From the NCBI GenBank assembly GCA_904373265.1, contig CAJFEE010000011.1, positions 1 to 64,000 of the forward strand: a stretch of DNA of 64,000 bases, in the 5' to 3' direction. The notes beneath the pieces are model-generated. The model was not told the DNA's origin and ran no database searches. It was given only the letters and a program-made list of their open reading frames with translations. Positions within the stretch are counted from its first letter, which is position 1; every line of letters begins with the position of its first letter. This DNA comes from Candidatus Harrysmithiimonas galli (GTDB lineage: Bacteria > Bacillota > Bacilli > CAJFEE01). A program made the translations under genes and the position numbers. This document shows positions 18,717-30,103 of the stretch, piece by piece.

Positions 18717-20381
18717 TTATTTCATTTTAAAAAATGACAATGTCTCTACATTTTCATTTGCTAGTTTCTCCAAATACTGTGCTTCCTTGGCGACATTCGC
18801 TAAAGAAGCATCCCGTGTTTCTACAGATTTTGTAATATCTAATGATGAAGCAGCAACTTCATCCGCTACCTCCGAAACAGTAGCCATAGATGAAACAACC
18901 TTTTCTCGTTTTTCATGTAAATCATCAACATGTACAGAAATTTGTGAAATACCATCTGTCATTTTCTGAATTGCACTTTGAATATCTCCAAATACTCGTT
19001 CTGTTTCCTGGAATGAAAGGGTTTGTTTTTCTGAAACTTCTTCTGTTTCAATGACAGTCTTTACAGTTTTTTCCATTTCAGTTCGAATGCTCGCGATTTT
19101 TTTCGCAATATCTTGGGTTGCTATATTTGTTTCTTCAGCAAGATCTTTTACTTCACCTGCTACAACAGCAAACCCTCTGCCAACCTCTCCAGCACGTGAA
19201 GCTTCAATTGAAGCATTCAATGCCAAAAGATTGGTTTGATCAGATATACTATTGATGGTATCAACGATTGAAGAAATTTCATGGATGCGCTCGGTTAATG
19301 AAGCAATGCTTTTTTCAATTCGTGAAATATGTGACTTTGTGACCTCTGAAGAGTTTTTCAATACATCCATTTGTCTAGAACCATTTTGCACAACCATCTG
19401 TACATTTTGGTTTTGATCTGAAATCAGTGTATTGCTATTTGTAACCTTATCAATTGTTTCTGAAAGCTGTTTCATCAATAGATGAATATCTTCAATTGTT
19501 TTTGCCTGATCCAAAGAACCTTTGGAAATTTCTGTGAAAGAACAAGAAATTTCCTTGCTACCATCCAATACGTCTTGATATAAAGCATTTAAGTTTTTTG
19601 CCACAGAGAACACTTCATTTGAAGATCGATTCAAACATGTGGTCATTTTTTGCAAAGTTTGAATGAGTTGATTTAATTTCCCTCCCAATACTCCAATTTG
19701 ATCATTGGAAACAATGGGTATACTTGTATTTAAATGCCCCTGTGCAAGCACACTTACTTTATCTGCCATCTTAATAATTGGTCTTGCAATTTGATAACGA
19801 ATCGCAAGATAGCCAACGATACAAATGGTTACACTAAGAATGCCACCAATTAAAGAAACCAACATAATTTTAAAAAGATCTGCTGTTGCTGTTTGCTCAA
19901 TTATTTTAGTACTATTGTCTGCTAAGGAAAATAATTCATCACTTTGTTCTACAATATACTGTGCTGCTGTAGCATCCCCATTTATGAATGCGATCACCTT
20001 TTCTTTGAAAAGTTTCCAAGCATCTTCTAGTTGAGAAAACGATTCTAACGCTTTTGTAGGAAGTGCTTCGATATTTTCTTCTCGATTCCCATTTTTCAAA
20101 TCTACAAATGTTTGATCATACTGCACGATCAATTCATTCAGCGTTGTCTTGATTTCTTGTTGTTTCTCTCCTTCTGTACTTGCATAAACCAACGTATATT
20201 TTGCAATGCTTTCTGATAATGCACGCTGCAATCCTGCAACATTAATGGTTCCACTTCTTGCTTTTTCATGTTGAAGTTGCACTGTTGTATATATACAAAC
20301 AACAAAACTAATTAAAATCAGCGTTGTAAATAAGATACTAAATTTTTTAGTTAACGATATGTCGAGAAGAAAACTTTTCAT
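18717..20381 (-). CDS. Methyl-accepting chemotaxis protein with PilJ/NarX-like sensor, paralogue
   Basis: The product is 554 residues, almost the same length as the receptor at 6811-8478 and similar along its whole length. Membrane helices lie near residues 13-33 and 170-195. The outer sensor carries [16 protein letters not shown], the PilJ/NarX-like motif, and the sequence [15 protein letters not shown] matches the paralogue's [19 protein letters not shown] and the signalling coiled coil follow, with the tip [17 protein letters not shown]. The ribosome site AAAGGAG lies 11 bases before the ATG. The two copies differ most in the sensor (residues 60-150), which suggests duplication followed by a shift in ligand or sensitivity. 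No clear terminator separates it from the small secreted gene downstream. Confidence 0.92.
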   Translation of the reverse strand: MKSFLLDISLTKKFSILFTTLILISFVVCIYTTVQLQHEKARSGTINVAGLQRALSESIAKYTLVYASTEGEKQQEIKTTLNELIVQYDQTFVDLKNGNREENIEALPTKALESFSQLEDAWKLFKEKVIAFINGDATAAQYIVEQSDELFSLADNSTKIIEQTATADLFKIMLVSLIGGILSVTICIVGYLAIRYQIARPIIKMADKVSVLAQGHLNTSIPIVSNDQIGVLGGKLNQLIQTLQKMTTCLNRSSNEVFSVAKNLNALYQDVLDGSKEISCSFTEISKGSLDQAKTIEDIHLLMKQLSETIDKVTNSNTLISDQNQNVQMVVQNGSRQMDVLKNSSEVTKSHISRIEKSIASLTERIHEISSIVDTINSISDQTNLLALNASIEASRAGEVGRGFAVVAGEVKDLAEETNIATQDIAKKIASIRTEMEKTVKTVIETEEVSEKQTLSFQETERVFGDIQSAIQKMTDGISQISVHVDDLHEKREKVVSSMATVSEVADEVAASSLDITKSVETRDASLANVAKEAQYLEKLANENVETLSFFKMK

Positions 20382-21252
20382 CTTTCAAATGGCTCCTTTA
20401 TACTATATTTAAAATAATAATTATGTCATTTTATCATAATCAATCAGACTTTAAACTTTATAACGATTTTTGTTAAGAAACTGTTAAATTATGTATTATT
20501 GGACAAGGATTTCTCCTCTGCCTAATTTGTTTTTTCCAATCATTCTCATTCAACTTTCCCGTAAATTTCATGTAAGGATTATCCTTTATAAGGAGCCAGC
20601 TCAACAAAGTATTAAACGAAGTATTGTGAAAAAGAAAGCTAGGTTTATGCCTGTGGGAAAACATAGTAATCAAAACAAAAGTTGGCAATTTCTTAAACAA
20701 TATATTAAAAATTAGATCAAATTTTCAAACATCTGTTTACATTTTCATATTTATTTCGATATAAGCTAATTATAGTTATTAATCTAAAAAATAGCAAAAG
20801 ACATGAACTACTATTTTTATAGAAGAACGAAGCTTTTCTCCCTCAAAAAAGCGAAAAACCATCGTTCTTAAAGATCGCCATAACAGTAAGTCATAAATAC
20901 AATCCTTTTTTCCACACTTTTTTGTCATATTATGATCTTCTTAGCTTCACAATCTGGCTTGAACGAACATCTAACCGATTGAATCTTGATTGCAATATTT
21001 TATTTGCCAACTTACATTCACATTTTATATGAACGATATCAGCACTATCTTTGATGCTTTCACCTTCTCTTTTTCGTATGACCACATAAAAAAGCGAAAA
21101 ACAGAGGTAACTTACTGATGAAAGGATTTCAGTCTAAAGAAAAGACAAGCGAGGATGAAAAATTTTATACTTGCTTGTTCGTTTTCTTTCAACACCATTC
21201 AGATTTCTCTTTCATTCCAATCGACGAACTATGATTCACAGGTGGATAGAAA
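20382..21252. other. AT-rich gap, no convincing gene
   Basis: About 870 bases. It holds the upstream region of the second chemoreceptor and a long imperfect hairpin near 20823-20870 (AAGAACGA...TCGTTCTT with an inner GCTTTT/AAAAGC). Overlapping 75-codon frames on opposite strands lack ribosome sites. Confidence 0.5.
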
Positions 21253-21855
21253 TTATTGAAACAAATCAAACAGAAAAAATTTTACTTCGACTTCCTCTTG
21301 CTTCTCTTGATCTACTGTCTCTTCTTCCTCAGAAACACTTGAACTGGAAAAATCCAAAAAACAAAGCGGAGGAAACAACACACACCACCAATTGGCACCT
21401 TTACCCTCACCCAATACAATTTTCAAAGCCTCATATGTTCCTGCTTGATACAAGGTACTTCCATACAATTTGGTTGGAAATTCTGTTTGCGTCAACTCAA
21501 TAGTAAAAGGCTGAACCTGGTTTCTTTCTTCCATAATTGTTTCAATAATTTGACGCAGCTCTGGAATTTTATCCTGAATCACCTGTGATGCCTCTTCTTT
21601 TGTTTCATAGTTTTTAATCCATTCATGAATATCCGCTGCAACTGCATCTCGGATTTTTCTTTTTAATGTTTGATCGGAAATGGAGTCACTGTTTGCCAAA
21701 ATCCGTAGCCGAATGGCATCTTCAGGAATCGCATCTTGCGCTGTATATAAATCTTGGGCAGCAGACACATCACGGATTGAAAAATAGCCATTTGTAGCCA
21801 AAAGAAATAGTAAAAATAAAAGAACCCATTTTGTTTTTCGCTTTAATTGATACAT
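21253..21855 (-). CDS. spoIIR: Stage II sporulation protein R, sigma-E activating signal
   Basis: SpoIIR is made in the forespore and secreted into the space between the two membranes, where it activates the protease SpoIIGA so that it matures pro-sigma-E in the mother cell. The product is 200 residues. A signal anchor covers residues about 7-25. The family core IPEDAIRLRILANSDSISDQ then TLKRKIRDAVAADI is intact, as are the later YQAGTYEALKIVLGEGKGANWWCVLFPPLCF features. I chose the ATG at 21855, 7 bases after GGGGA; a TTG two codons upstream is too close to that site. A sigma-F-like promoter lies just upstream. It sits next to prmC, as in B. subtilis. The C-terminal tail is acidic and shorter than some relatives. 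Confidence 0.93.
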   Translation of the reverse strand: MYQLKRKTKWVLLFLLFLLATNGYFSIRDVSAAQDLYTAQDAIPEDAIRLRILANSDSISDQTLKRKIRDAVAADIHEWIKNYETKEEASQVIQDKIPELRQIIETIMEERNQVQPFTIELTQTEFPTKLYGSTLYQAGTYEALKIVLGEGKGANWWCVLFPPLCFLDFSSSSVSEEEETVDQEKQEEVEVKFFLFDLFQ

Positions 21856-21889
21856 ATTCAATTCCCCTTTGCTTTCTTTTCTTATCCAG

Positions 21890-21919
21890 CAGTATAGACA
21901 AAAGGAGAATCTTTTAAAC
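21890..21919 (-). promoter_or_regulatory. Candidate sigma-F promoter of spoIIR
   Basis: Read on the minus strand: GTTTA (-35, fits GYWTA), 15 bases, then GTCTATACTG (-10, compare GGnnAnAhTw). Most conserved positions match, and the distance to the start codon is about 35 bases. B. subtilis spoIIR is known to be sigma-F dependent. Confidence 0.55.
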
Positions 21920-21960
21920 TATTTTTTTCAAAAATAAAAATGTCAGCAACATAAATAAAG

Positions 21961-21990
21961 ATAGACCGAGTCGCCATAAGCGATGTCTAC
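21961..21990 (-). terminator. Hairpin after prmC, probable terminator
   Basis: TAGAC (21962-21966) pairs with GTCTA (21985-21989), and TCGC (21971-21974) with GCGA (21980-21983). The minus strand continues as TCTTTATTTATG, a weak U tract. Confidence 0.5.
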
Positions 21991-21992
21991 CT

Positions 21993-22862
21993 TTAAGATT
22001 CGGATAAAAAACCATAGGTCATGCGGTCTTTCCCATTTATATCAAAAACCACTTCGGTTTGAATACTTGGATACACCTTTTTCATCAATTGGCATACTAA
22101 AGCAGCCTGTCCGGTGCCAACTTCAAAAGCAAGCATCCCATTTACCTGCAAATATTTTGGACTTTCAGAAATAATTTTCTCATAAAAATCCAGCCCGCTC
22201 TCGCCACCATTTAACGCATGCATCGGCTCATGCAACCGGACAATTTCATCCAGTGCTTCACAATCTGCCTGCGGAATATAAGGGGGATTAGAAACAATAA
22301 TATCCAGATTCTTTGTATTAGCGGGCAAAGCTTCAAAAAGATCCCCTTTATAGAATTGAAGGTTTGCGCCGAGTTTGGCTGCATTTTGTTTGGCAATCTG
22401 AAGTGCACCTACCGAAATATCTGATGCCAAAACTTTCAACCTTGGATGCTCCAACGCCAAAGTGATTCCAATAATTCCACTGCCAGTTCCTATATCTAAT
22501 AGCCGTAAAGACTTGTGATTGGGAAAATGACGGTTAAATCGCTGTAAAAGACCAGCTACCAGCTCTTCTGTTTCAGGGCGTGGTATGAGCACTTCTGGTG
22601 TTACCCAAAATTTTCGACCATAAAAAATTTCATACCCACAAATATACTGAATTGGCTCACCTGCTGCATGACGTCTAACAGCGGATTCAAATTGCTTTTT
22701 GGTAACTGATGGCATTTCATCACGAAGCCGCAAAGCTAAGTCGGTTTGCGTCCAATTTAACAAACGACGCAGCAAGTACGCAGCCGCTGACTCTTCACGA
22801 CGATAATTTTTTAAAAAAGTGGAAGCCCAAAACAAGACTTCTGCATATGTCTTTTTATACAT
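21993..22862 (-). CDS. prmC: Release-factor glutamine N5-methyltransferase
   Basis: PrmC methylates the glutamine of the GGQ motif in peptide-chain release factors, raising termination efficiency. The product is 289 residues. An N-terminal helical substrate-binding domain is followed by the Rossmann methyltransferase: the SAM loop [16 protein letters not shown] and the catalytic NPPY motif ([10 protein letters not shown]), which binds the target glutamine amide. I start at 22862 ([14 protein letters not shown]), which aligns with B. subtilis PrmC and follows GGAG; an ATG three codons earlier is possible. The frame continues open further upstream, but that would overlap prfA deeply. It overlaps the end of prfA by 8 bases, so substrate and modifier are translationally coupled. 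Confidence 0.95.
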   Translation of the reverse strand: MYKKTYAEVLFWASTFLKNYRREESAAAYLLRRLLNWTQTDLALRLRDEMPSVTKKQFESAVRRHAAGEPIQYICGYEIFYGRKFWVTPEVLIPRPETEELVAGLLQRFNRHFPNHKSLRLLDIGTGSGIIGITLALEHPRLKVLASDISVGALQIAKQNAAKLGANLQFYKGDLFEALPANTKNLDIIVSNPPYIPQADCEALDEIVRLHEPMHALNGGESGLDFYEKIISESPKYLQVNGMLAFEVGTGQAALVCQLMKKVYPSIQTEVVFDINGKDRMTYGFLSES

Positions 22863-23931
22863 ATTCTCCATCAGAACCCATACGTTTGGCTTGATCATCG
22901 AGCACCAATGCATCGACAATCTCATCAATTTTACCAGTTAAGATCGTATCCAACTTTTGAATGGTTAAACCAATGCGGTGATCCGTTACACGATTTTGTG
23001 GAAAATTATAAGTACGGATTCGTTCAGAACGGTCACCCGTTCCAACTGCATTCTTTCGATTAGAGTCATATTCATTTTGCGCTTCTTGCTGGACTTTATC
23101 ATAAATTCGAGCTCGCAATACCTTCATCGCTTTTTCCTTATTTTTGATTTGCGATTTTTCGTCTTGGCAGGATACAACAGTTCCGGTTGGAATATGCGTC
23201 AAACGAACAGCTGATTTTGTTGTATTAACAGATTGCCCGCCAGGACCAGACGAGCAAAACGTATCTACACGAATATCATTTTCGTTCAACTCAATTTCAA
23301 CTTCCTCTGCCTCTGGCAATACAGCAACGGTTGCAGTCGAGGTATGAATCCGACCACCCGATTCGGTCTCTGGTACACGTTGTACCCGATGTGCACCATT
23401 TTCAAACTTCAACTTAGAATAAGCACCTTTTCCATTAATCATAAAAATAATCTCTTTAAAACCACCCAGACCCGTTGGATTCGATTCAATCACTTCTGAC
23501 TTCCATCCTTGCGCTTCGGCGTATCGGCTATACATTCGATATAAATCCCCAGCAAACAATGCCGCCTCATCACCACCAGCTGCTCCGCGGATTTCAACAA
23601 TCACGTTTTTATCATCGTTGGGATCTTTAGGCAAGAGCAAGATCTTTAATTCTTCTTTGAGTAATTCGGCTTGTGTTTCCAAATCATTGACCTCTTCTTT
23701 CACCATTTCCCGCATTTCTGTATCCAACTTTTCATCCAACATAGATTTTGCATCTAAAAGCTGCTGGGCAATCGTTTTATACTGACGATAAGTTTCCACG
23801 GTTAATTGAATATCCGATTGCTCCTTAGAGTATTCACGCAGTTTTTTCGGATCATTGACAATATCTGGATCACTTAACCATGTATTTAATTGTTCATAAC
23901 GATCCTCAACTGCCTGCAAACGATTCAACAT
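22855..23931 (-). CDS. prfA: Peptide chain release factor 1
   Basis: RF1 reads UAA and UAG in the ribosomal A site and triggers hydrolysis of peptidyl-tRNA. The product is 358 residues, the usual length. The stop-codon recognition motif PxT is present as PET in [15 protein letters not shown], and the catalytic GGQ in [13 protein letters not shown] chose the ATG at 23931: AGAGGTG lies 6 bases ahead, and [15 protein letters not shown] aligns with the start of the B. subtilis protein. A GTG three codons upstream is too close to that site. It lies 74 bases after tdk and overlaps prmC, the order rpmE-tdk-prfA-prmC known from Bacillus. Confidence 0.97.
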   Translation of the reverse strand: MLNRLQAVEDRYEQLNTWLSDPDIVNDPKKLREYSKEQSDIQLTVETYRQYKTIAQQLLDAKSMLDEKLDTEMREMVKEEVNDLETQAELLKEELKILLLPKDPNDDKNVIVEIRGAAGGDEAALFAGDLYRMYSRYAEAQGWKSEVIESNPTGLGGFKEIIFMINGKGAYSKLKFENGAHRVQRVPETESGGRIHTSTATVAVLPEAEEVEIELNENDIRVDTFCSSGPGGQSVNTTKSAVRLTHIPTGTVVSCQDEKSQIKNKEKAMKVLRARIYDKVQQEAQNEYDSNRKNAVGTGDRSERIRTYNFPQNRVTDHRIGLTIQKLDTILTGKIDEIVDALVLDDQAKRMGSDGEYV

Positions 23932-24005
23932 CTTATTCACCTCTTTTTTCTTTCCAAGCTTTGAAATTTTCTATGATAGAATAGCTAATTTGACTTATTT
24001 TTATC

Positions 24006-24590
24006 TCATTCAGGCCGTCCAGGCACTTCATGACAATTACGGCATCTCGCTTCATAGTGCTCTGTTGCACCAACCAAAATAATCGGGTCCTCATAATGAG
24101 CTGGCAACCCGTCAAGCAGACGCTGTGTACGACTGGCATCCCGCCCACAACGTTGACAAACAGCATGCAGCTTCGTTACTTTTTCACTGATGGCCATCAA
24201 GTCAGGGACACAACCAAACGGTTCACCACGAAAATCTTGATCCAACCCAGCTAGCACCACACGAAACCCATAGTCAGCAAGCTGCGAAACCACCTGTACA
24301 AGATCTGAAGAAAAAAACTGCACTTCATCAATGGCCACCATATCATAATTCATCGTAACATGCTCCAAAATAGCTGCTTCATGTGTGATTGGTGTTGCAT
24401 CAACTGTCTTGCCGCTATGCGATACGACTTCACGTGCTTTGTAACGATTGTCAATAGCTGGCTTAAACACCATTACCTTTTGCTTTGCCAATCGGGCGCG
24501 CTGAATTTCCCAAATCAACGCCTCAGATTTCCCTGAAAACATCGAACCGCAAATCAGTTCAATTCGACCATATCTTTTACTTTCATACAT
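24006..24590 (-). CDS. tdk: Thymidine kinase
   Basis: Tdk phosphorylates thymidine to dTMP with ATP in pyrimidine salvage. The product is 194 residues, typical for the type II (cellular) enzyme. It has the P-loop GSMFSGKSE near residue 15, the DEVQFF Walker B/active-site motif near residue 88, and a zinc-binding lid formed by CQRCG and CRNC pairs in the C-terminal third. GAGGAG lies 8 bases before the ATG. It stands between rpmE and prfA, as in B. subtilis. Confidence 0.96.
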   Translation of the reverse strand: MYESKRYGRIELICGSMFSGKSEALIWEIQRARLAKQKVMVFKPAIDNRYKAREVVSHSGKTVDATPITHEAAILEHVTMNYDMVAIDEVQFFSSDLVQVVSQLADYGFRVVLAGLDQDFRGEPFGCVPDLMAISEKVTKLHAVCQRCGRDASRTQRLLDGLPAHYEDPIILVGATEHYEARCRNCHEVPGRPE

Positions 24591-24610
24591 ATGCTTAGCT
24601 CCTCAACCTG

Positions 24611-24644
24611 CAAAAAGAAAACAGGCAAGAATTTCCCTGCCTGT
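24611..24644 (-). terminator. Terminator after rpmE
   Basis: AACAGGCA (24619-24626) pairs with TGCCTGTT (24637-24644). On the minus strand a T-rich run follows. It ends rpmE and sits just ahead of the tdk ribosome site, so tdk may have its own promoter or depend on readthrough. Confidence 0.75.
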
Positions 24645-24658
24645 TTATTTGATTCAAA

Positions 24659-24859
24659 TTATTTAAGACCGTATTTTTTATTGAAACGATCCACACGACC
24701 TGCTGCAGTCGCAAACTTTTGACGTCCTGTATAAAATGGATGGCATGCAGAACATACCTCAACTTTAATTTCTTCTTTTACAGAACCTGTTTCAAATTCG
24801 TTACCACATGCACATTTTACAGTCGCTGTTTTGTAATTTGGATGAATTCCCTGCTTCAT
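24659..24859 (-). CDS. rpmE: 50S ribosomal protein L31, zinc-binding type
   Basis: The product is 66 residues, the full length of bacterial L31. It keeps the zinc ligands of the C+ form: CAC near residues 16-18 and CSAC near residues 36-39, followed by the family sequence [10 protein letters not shown]. This form is used when zinc is plentiful, and is replaced by a Cys-free paralogue (YtiA type) in starvation. GGAAGGAG lies 11 bases before the ATG. It comes after rho in the same direction. Confidence 0.97.
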   Translation of the reverse strand: MKQGIHPNYKTATVKCACGNEFETGSVKEEIKVEVCSACHPFYTGRQKFATAAGRVDRFNKKYGLK

Positions 24860-25395
24860 ATATTCTTTTCAACTCCTTCCGCCCTAAACCATTGATTCGG
24901 TTTAGAATAAGTGTTGGATTTGTCATAGACACATGAAAGCATTATAACAATTAAAAAATAAAATTGCAAGCCACCAACAATACAATTCCAAAAAGTTTTT
25001 CATCCAAAGAAAGATCAGGTACACAATGTGAAAGCCTTATTGATACTAAACAAACTTACTACTTTTTTCTAGAGAACACTTCAATGGTATAGAATCAAAA
25101 AAATAAACAGCTCCATTGATTATGTCAAAAGCAAAAATCAGAGAACTTCCTTCACTTTTTAACTTCTGTAAGCTTTGATTGAACAATTACTCAATCACTG
25201 TTTACACCTACTTTCTATCGAAATTGCATGGTAGATTTAACAATGTATAGCCTTTACTCACATCATGTACAAATCATATGCGTAAGCAGCATCTTTCATT
25301 CTTCATCCTCTATACTTTTCTATTCATTAAACAATCTATAATCATCAAAATATGTAGATCCTTAATATAAGATCATAAAGATAAAGACCTTCATT
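24860..25395. other. Intergenic region between rho and rpmE, no gene seen
   Basis: About 535 bases, AT-rich. A small inverted repeat TGATTGA/TCAATCA lies near 25178-25200. Much longer than the equivalent gap in B. subtilis. Confidence 0.5.
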
Positions 25396-26682
25396 CTATT
25401 TTTTCAGATCTAAAGTCTGTAAAAATTCTTCGTTTGTTTTTGCATTTTTCAATGCACGTAAAAACTTTTCTGTGAAATCTGAGCTATCGCTCATTGTTTT
25501 GCGAACACCCCAAAGTTTCTCTAACTGATCCTTATCCAATAAAAGCTCCTCCTTACGGGTACCTGAACGACGAATATCAATCGCTGGAAAAATACGACGT
25601 TCTGCTAAAGAACGGTCCAGATGCAGCTCCATGTTACCCGTTCCCTTAAACTCTTCATAAATGACATCATCCATCCGAGAACCTGTATCCACTAGAGCCG
25701 TTGCCAAAATGGTTAGACTGCCACCTTCTTCAATATTTCGTGCCGCACCAAAAAAACGTTTTGGACGATGAAACGCAGCCGGATCAATACCCCCAGATAA
25801 TGTACGCCCACTTGGGGGAATAATGAGATTATAGGCACGAGCCAGACGTGTAATGCTATCCATCAAAATAATCACATCTTTTTTATGTTCAACCAAACGC
25901 ATCGCACGCTCCAACACAAGTTCTGCCACCCGCACATGATTTTCTGGTAAATTATCGAAAGTTGAACTGACAACATCCGCTTTAATAGAGCGCTCAATAT
26001 CTGTCACTTCCTCTGGGCGCTCATCAATTAATAGTACAATGAGCTCCGCTTTGGGATAGTTACAGGTAATACTGTTGGCTATTTCCTTTAATAAATTGGT
26101 TTTACCTGCTTTTGGTGGTGCAACAATTAATCCACGCTGACCGAAACCAACTGGAGCCAACATATCAATAACACGGGTGGATAGTGGATACAGCCCTCTT
26201 TCCAGTTTCATTTGACGATTTGGGTACAATGCGGTAAGTCCCGGAAAATGCACCCGTTCCTTTGCAAGCTCTGGATTTTCTCCATTGACTGCCGCAATTT
26301 GTAAAAGTCCATGATACCGTTCATTATCCTTTGGTGGACGAACCTTTCCATACACCTTATCCCCATTTCGCAAATCAAAGCGTCGAATTTGTGAAGCAGA
26401 AATATAAATATCACCAGAACTCGGAGAATAATTCAATGTGCGTAAAAATCCATAACCTTCTGACTGAATAATATCTAGAACACCTTCCATATAAAAATGA
26501 TTTTCATCTGCATCTGGATTTGGTCTCTCAGAAATCTCTGCGCTCTCCTCTTTAATAATTGACACAATCAGCTCTTTTTTGGTCAATTTACTATAATATG
26601 AAATTTTATATTTTCGAGCAAGCTCATATAACTGTTTTAAAGTCATATTCTCCAGCTCTTCCATTCGGACTTGTTTTGACAT
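25396..26682 (-). CDS. rho: Transcription termination factor Rho
   Basis: Rho is a hexameric RNA helicase that ends transcription at untranslated RNA. The product is 428 residues. Domains in order: Rho N-terminal helical domain ([20 protein letters not shown]), a cold-shock RNA-binding domain ([20 protein letters not shown]), then the RecA-like ATPase with Walker A APPKAGKT and Walker B VIILMDS, and the R-loop region [14 protein letters not shown] chose the ATG at 26682, preceded by GGTGA, because the product then matches the start of B. subtilis Rho; a start 12 codons upstream lacks a ribosome site. The gene is flanked by glpX and rpmE, the standard order. Confidence 0.95.
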   Translation of the reverse strand: MSKQVRMEELENMTLKQLYELARKYKISYYSKLTKKELIVSIIKEESAEISERPNPDADENHFYMEGVLDIIQSEGYGFLRTLNYSPSSGDIYISASQIRRFDLRNGDKVYGKVRPPKDNERYHGLLQIAAVNGENPELAKERVHFPGLTALYPNRQMKLERGLYPLSTRVIDMLAPVGFGQRGLIVAPPKAGKTNLLKEIANSITCNYPKAELIVLLIDERPEEVTDIERSIKADVVSSTFDNLPENHVRVAELVLERAMRLVEHKKDVIILMDSITRLARAYNLIIPPSGRTLSGGIDPAAFHRPKRFFGAARNIEEGGSLTILATALVDTGSRMDDVIYEEFKGTGNMELHLDRSLAERRIFPAIDIRRSGTRKEELLLDKDQLEKLWGVRKTMSDSSDFTEKFLRALKNAKTNEEFLQTLDLKK

Positions 26683-27754
26683 AAATTCACCAACATTCCT
26701 TTTTTTATTTTCTACCATTCATTTCATTTGAGTATTCATCGATTTTATAGGTTAAACGAATATTTAAAATATTAAATTTTATTTTTGTATGGTCAATAAA
26801 CTTACTTTTATATATGAAGTAAAAATCGAAAGGTTATTGATCGAACGAAGAAGCGGTCAGAGGCATATCACAAAAACAAAATGCTGAAATCATTTTTAAA
26901 GTATATAATATTATTGTACAGCATTTCCGCATAAAAAATAAAGCATACATTCTAAATGTGAAAAAAACTATGTAGCTATATGCACAAATCTACGAAGACT
27001 GATTACACAATCAAATCTCTTGGAAGCTTTAGGGAGTGGAGTATACTCAATAGATTATCCCGTATATTATTTGATGTTTAATCTATGGTACATTTTATTT
27101 CTTTACAGTTATTGCCTTTTGCAAAAACAACCTAAAGGTTTACCATAGTTTATTTTAATGAATTTTATCAGACAAAAGTGATGTGGTGATCTTTTACAAT
27201 GCAAAATGATAAGCACTTTCGATCTATTTTATACATAGGGAATTTACATGCTCTATTCTTCTCCTCTACTACAGATGAAACCACCTATTTATGAAAAAAT
27301 ATAACCATTGGCAAAAAATCCCACATATATCTTGAAAAATGTTTTGAAATCATAAAATGAATGCCAAAATCCTGGTTGACACTGGTTCGGTTATAAATAT
27401 TAAGAAAACAAAGTTCTTCTTAAAATTACATTCTTTTTATAAACAGAGCAGATCAATCATAAAAAAAGTGCACAAACCTTTAAGGTTATTGAGAACAGGA
27501 TAAAGATGTTCATACAAATAAAGAAGAAATGATTTCTTAACTTGTTCACTTTGAATTTTCAAGGAGATTATAATGGATATAAAAATATATGCGATAGCAC
27601 GGATTTAGCAAAGTATAACAAGAAATAAATCACTCTTCAAAAATAAGTATCTTCATCTCTGCCTTGGTATAACTTATACAAAATCTTTTGTCAACTCAAC
27701 TGTCCTATTGTATAGTCTACCATCTGATTTACCCAATGCAATTCCTTTCACAAA
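26683..27754. other. Long AT-rich gap between glpX and rho
   Basis: About 1.07 kb. The part next to rho (26758-26860) has an imperfect long inverted repeat (GGTCAATAAA...TTATTGATC) that could fold in the rho leader. No frame with a ribosome site is visible; the rest is featureless AT-rich DNA. Confidence 0.5.
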
Positions 27755-28717
27755 TTATTTTAATCTCGCCAATTTCCCTTGAAAATTATGCGTTCCTTCA
27801 ATAAAGCGCACCGTACCCGTTTTGGCACGCATTACAACAGACGAAGTAGTCGCTTTCTTTCCTTTAAATTGTACACCCTTTAACAATTCTCCATCTGTAA
27901 TTCCGGTTGCCGCAAAAATCGCATCATCACCCTTAACCAAATCATCCATATAGAGTACCTTGTTTACATCATCAATCCCCATTTTTTTACAACGTTGTAC
28001 TTCTTTTTCTGTTTCGGGTTTCAATCGTCCCTGAAATTCACCACCAAGACATTTTAAGGCGACCGCTGTGATAACTCCTTCAGGTGCACCACCTATTCCA
28101 AACATAATATCAATTCCAGTTTCATCAAAACATGTGTTGATTCCTGCTGCCAAATCACCATCTGTAATCAGTTTAATTCGCGCACCAGCTTCTCGAATTT
28201 CTTGAATCATCCATGCATGGCGTTCACGATCTAAAATGGTTACCAAAACATCAGAAATCTCTTTGTTTTTCGCTTTTGCAACAGCTTTTAAATTATCAGT
28301 TATGGAAGCGTTAATATCAATACAACCAACACATTCTGGACCAACTGCAATTTTTTCCATATACATATCTGGTGCATGCAAAAGATTTCCACGATCGGCA
28401 ACAGCAAGTACAGCAATTGAATTCCATCCACCTTTTGCTACAAGATTCGTTCCTTCCACTGGGTCAACTGCAATATCAACCATAGGACCTTTACCCGTTC
28501 CTAATTTCTCTCCGATATAAAGCATCGGTGCTTCATCCATTTCTCCTTCACCGATCACGACAATTCCTTCCATTGGGATGGTGTCAAACATTTTTCGCAT
28601 CGCCTCAGTTGCAGCATGATCTGCCTCATTTTTCATACCACGTCCAACCCATCTAGCAGACGACAAAGCCGCAAGCTCTGTCACACGAACAAGCTCCATT
28701 GATAAACTTCTTTCCAT
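27755..28717 (-). CDS. glpX: Fructose-1,6-bisphosphatase, class II
   Basis: GlpX hydrolyses fructose 1,6-bisphosphate to fructose 6-phosphate in gluconeogenesis, using Mn or Mg. The product is 320 residues. Metal and substrate motifs of the class II enzymes are present: [13 protein letters not shown] near residue 54, VDPVEGTN near residue 86, and GIGGAPEGV near residue 190. GGAGGGG sits 7 bases before the ATG. It follows murA by 37 bases in the same direction. With fba and fsa upstream it groups three enzymes of fructose-phosphate metabolism. Confidence 0.96.
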   Translation of the reverse strand: MERSLSMELVRVTELAALSSARWVGRGMKNEADHAATEAMRKMFDTIPMEGIVVIGEGEMDEAPMLYIGEKLGTGKGPMVDIAVDPVEGTNLVAKGGWNSIAVLAVADRGNLLHAPDMYMEKIAVGPECVGCIDINASITDNLKAVAKAKNKEISDVLVTILDRERHAWMIQEIREAGARIKLITDGDLAAGINTCFDETGIDIMFGIGGAPEGVITAVALKCLGGEFQGRLKPETEKEVQRCKKMGIDDVNKVLYMDDLVKGDDAIFAATGITDGELLKGVQFKGKKATTSSVVMRAKTGTVRFIEGTHNFQGKLARLK

Positions 28718-28754
28718 CTGATTTCCCCTCCAAAATTTATATTTTTTCTTTATT

Positions 28755-30044
28755 TCAGCTCTGCTTCAATATTTCTGCTTCCTCTGGTGTAATGTTTTCA
28801 CGCCAAATTCTCGCTCCAAGTGCACACAGCTTCGGTCCAATTTCCTCATATCCCCGATCAATATGCTCTACATTAAAAATTTCTGTCGTACCTTCCGCCA
28901 TCAAACCAGCGACAACAAGAGCCGCACCAGCTCTTAAATCTGTGGCACGAACCTTTGTTCCCTGTAAATGTGTTGGACCATTGACAAATGCATTCATTCC
29001 CTTTACCTTTACATCTGCACCCATACGGGCTAACTCATCAATATGTTTAAAGCGGGCATTGTAAATGGTATCTGTCACGATGCCATTGCCCTTGGCTTTC
29101 GTCAACAAAGCTGTAAACGGCTGCTGCAAATCAGTAGGAAAACCAGGATATACAAGACTTTTAATATCAACCATTTTCAGATCTTCTTTACCATAAACAA
29201 CAATGCGCTCATCATCCTCAATCTCAATCCGAACGCCCATTTCCCGCAGCTTTGCAATAACCGATTCTAAATGATAAGGAATTACATTATCAACAACCAC
29301 TCTTCCACCACAAGCCGCACCGATAATCATATATGTACCTGCTTCAATTCGATCTGGAATAATCGTATGATTACACCCTTTTAAAACATTTACACCTTCA
29401 ATTCGGATTACATCTGTACCTGCTCCCTTAATCTTTGCACCCATATTGTTTAAAAATGTTGCAACATCAATAATTTCCGGTTCCTTTGCTGCATTTTCAA
29501 TAATGGTTTGACCTTTGGCATATACGGCTGCGAACATAATATTAATCGTCGCACCAACGCTGACAACGTCCAGATAAATTCGAGCACCAACCAGCTCTTT
29601 TGCACGTAAATAAATGGCACCATGCTCATTTGTAACCTTAGCGCCTAAAGCTTCAAATCCCTTAATATGTTGATCAATCGGACGTGGTCCCAAATAACAT
29701 CCTCCTGGCAATCCGACAACCGCACTTTTAAAGCGCCCTAGCATTGCACCCATTAAATAATAGGAAGCACGTAAAGACTTCACTCTGCCATTAGGCAAAG
29801 GCATATTGACCATATTGATTGGATTTACAGAAAAAACTTCATTTTCAAATGTGACTATGCCGCCAATTTCCTCCAATAAATCTTTTAACTGATATACGTC
29901 TGAAATATTGGGAATTCCTTCAATCATAACAGACTCTTTTGCCAAAATTGTCGCAGGAATCAGCGCAACCGCACTGTTTTTTGCACCACTGATTCGAACC
30001 GTCCCGTTTAATTGATGTCCACCTTCTATTTTTAGTTTTGCCAT
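28755..30044 (-). CDS. murA: UDP-N-acetylglucosamine 1-carboxyvinyltransferase
   Basis: MurA transfers enolpyruvate from PEP to UDP-GlcNAc, the first committed step of peptidoglycan synthesis, and is the fosfomycin target. The product is 429 residues, two inside-out alpha-beta barrels. The catalytic cysteine lies in [15 protein letters not shown] (about residue 116), so the enzyme should be fosfomycin-sensitive by this criterion. The N-terminal [13 protein letters not shown] substrate motif is intact. AAAGGG precedes the ATG. Many Bacillales have two copies; the one beside fba, tal, glpX and rho corresponds to murAB (murZ) of B. subtilis. Only one copy is in this window. Confidence 0.95.
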   Translation of the reverse strand: MAKLKIEGGHQLNGTVRISGAKNSAVALIPATILAKESVMIEGIPNISDVYQLKDLLEEIGGIVTFENEVFSVNPINMVNMPLPNGRVKSLRASYYLMGAMLGRFKSAVVGLPGGCYLGPRPIDQHIKGFEALGAKVTNEHGAIYLRAKELVGARIYLDVVSVGATINIMFAAVYAKGQTIIENAAKEPEIIDVATFLNNMGAKIKGAGTDVIRIEGVNVLKGCNHTIIPDRIEAGTYMIIGAACGGRVVVDNVIPYHLESVIAKLREMGVRIEIEDDERIVVYGKEDLKMVDIKSLVYPGFPTDLQQPFTALLTKAKGNGIVTDTIYNARFKHIDELARMGADVKVKGMNAFVNGPTHLQGTKVRATDLRAGAALVVAGLMAEGTTEIFNVEHIDRGYEEIGPKLCALGARIWRENITPEEAEILKQS

Positions 30045-30103
30045 GAAAAACGCCCTTTCTCGTGGATCTTTATCGGGAATATCCCATAATTTTTATCGAA
30101 TGA

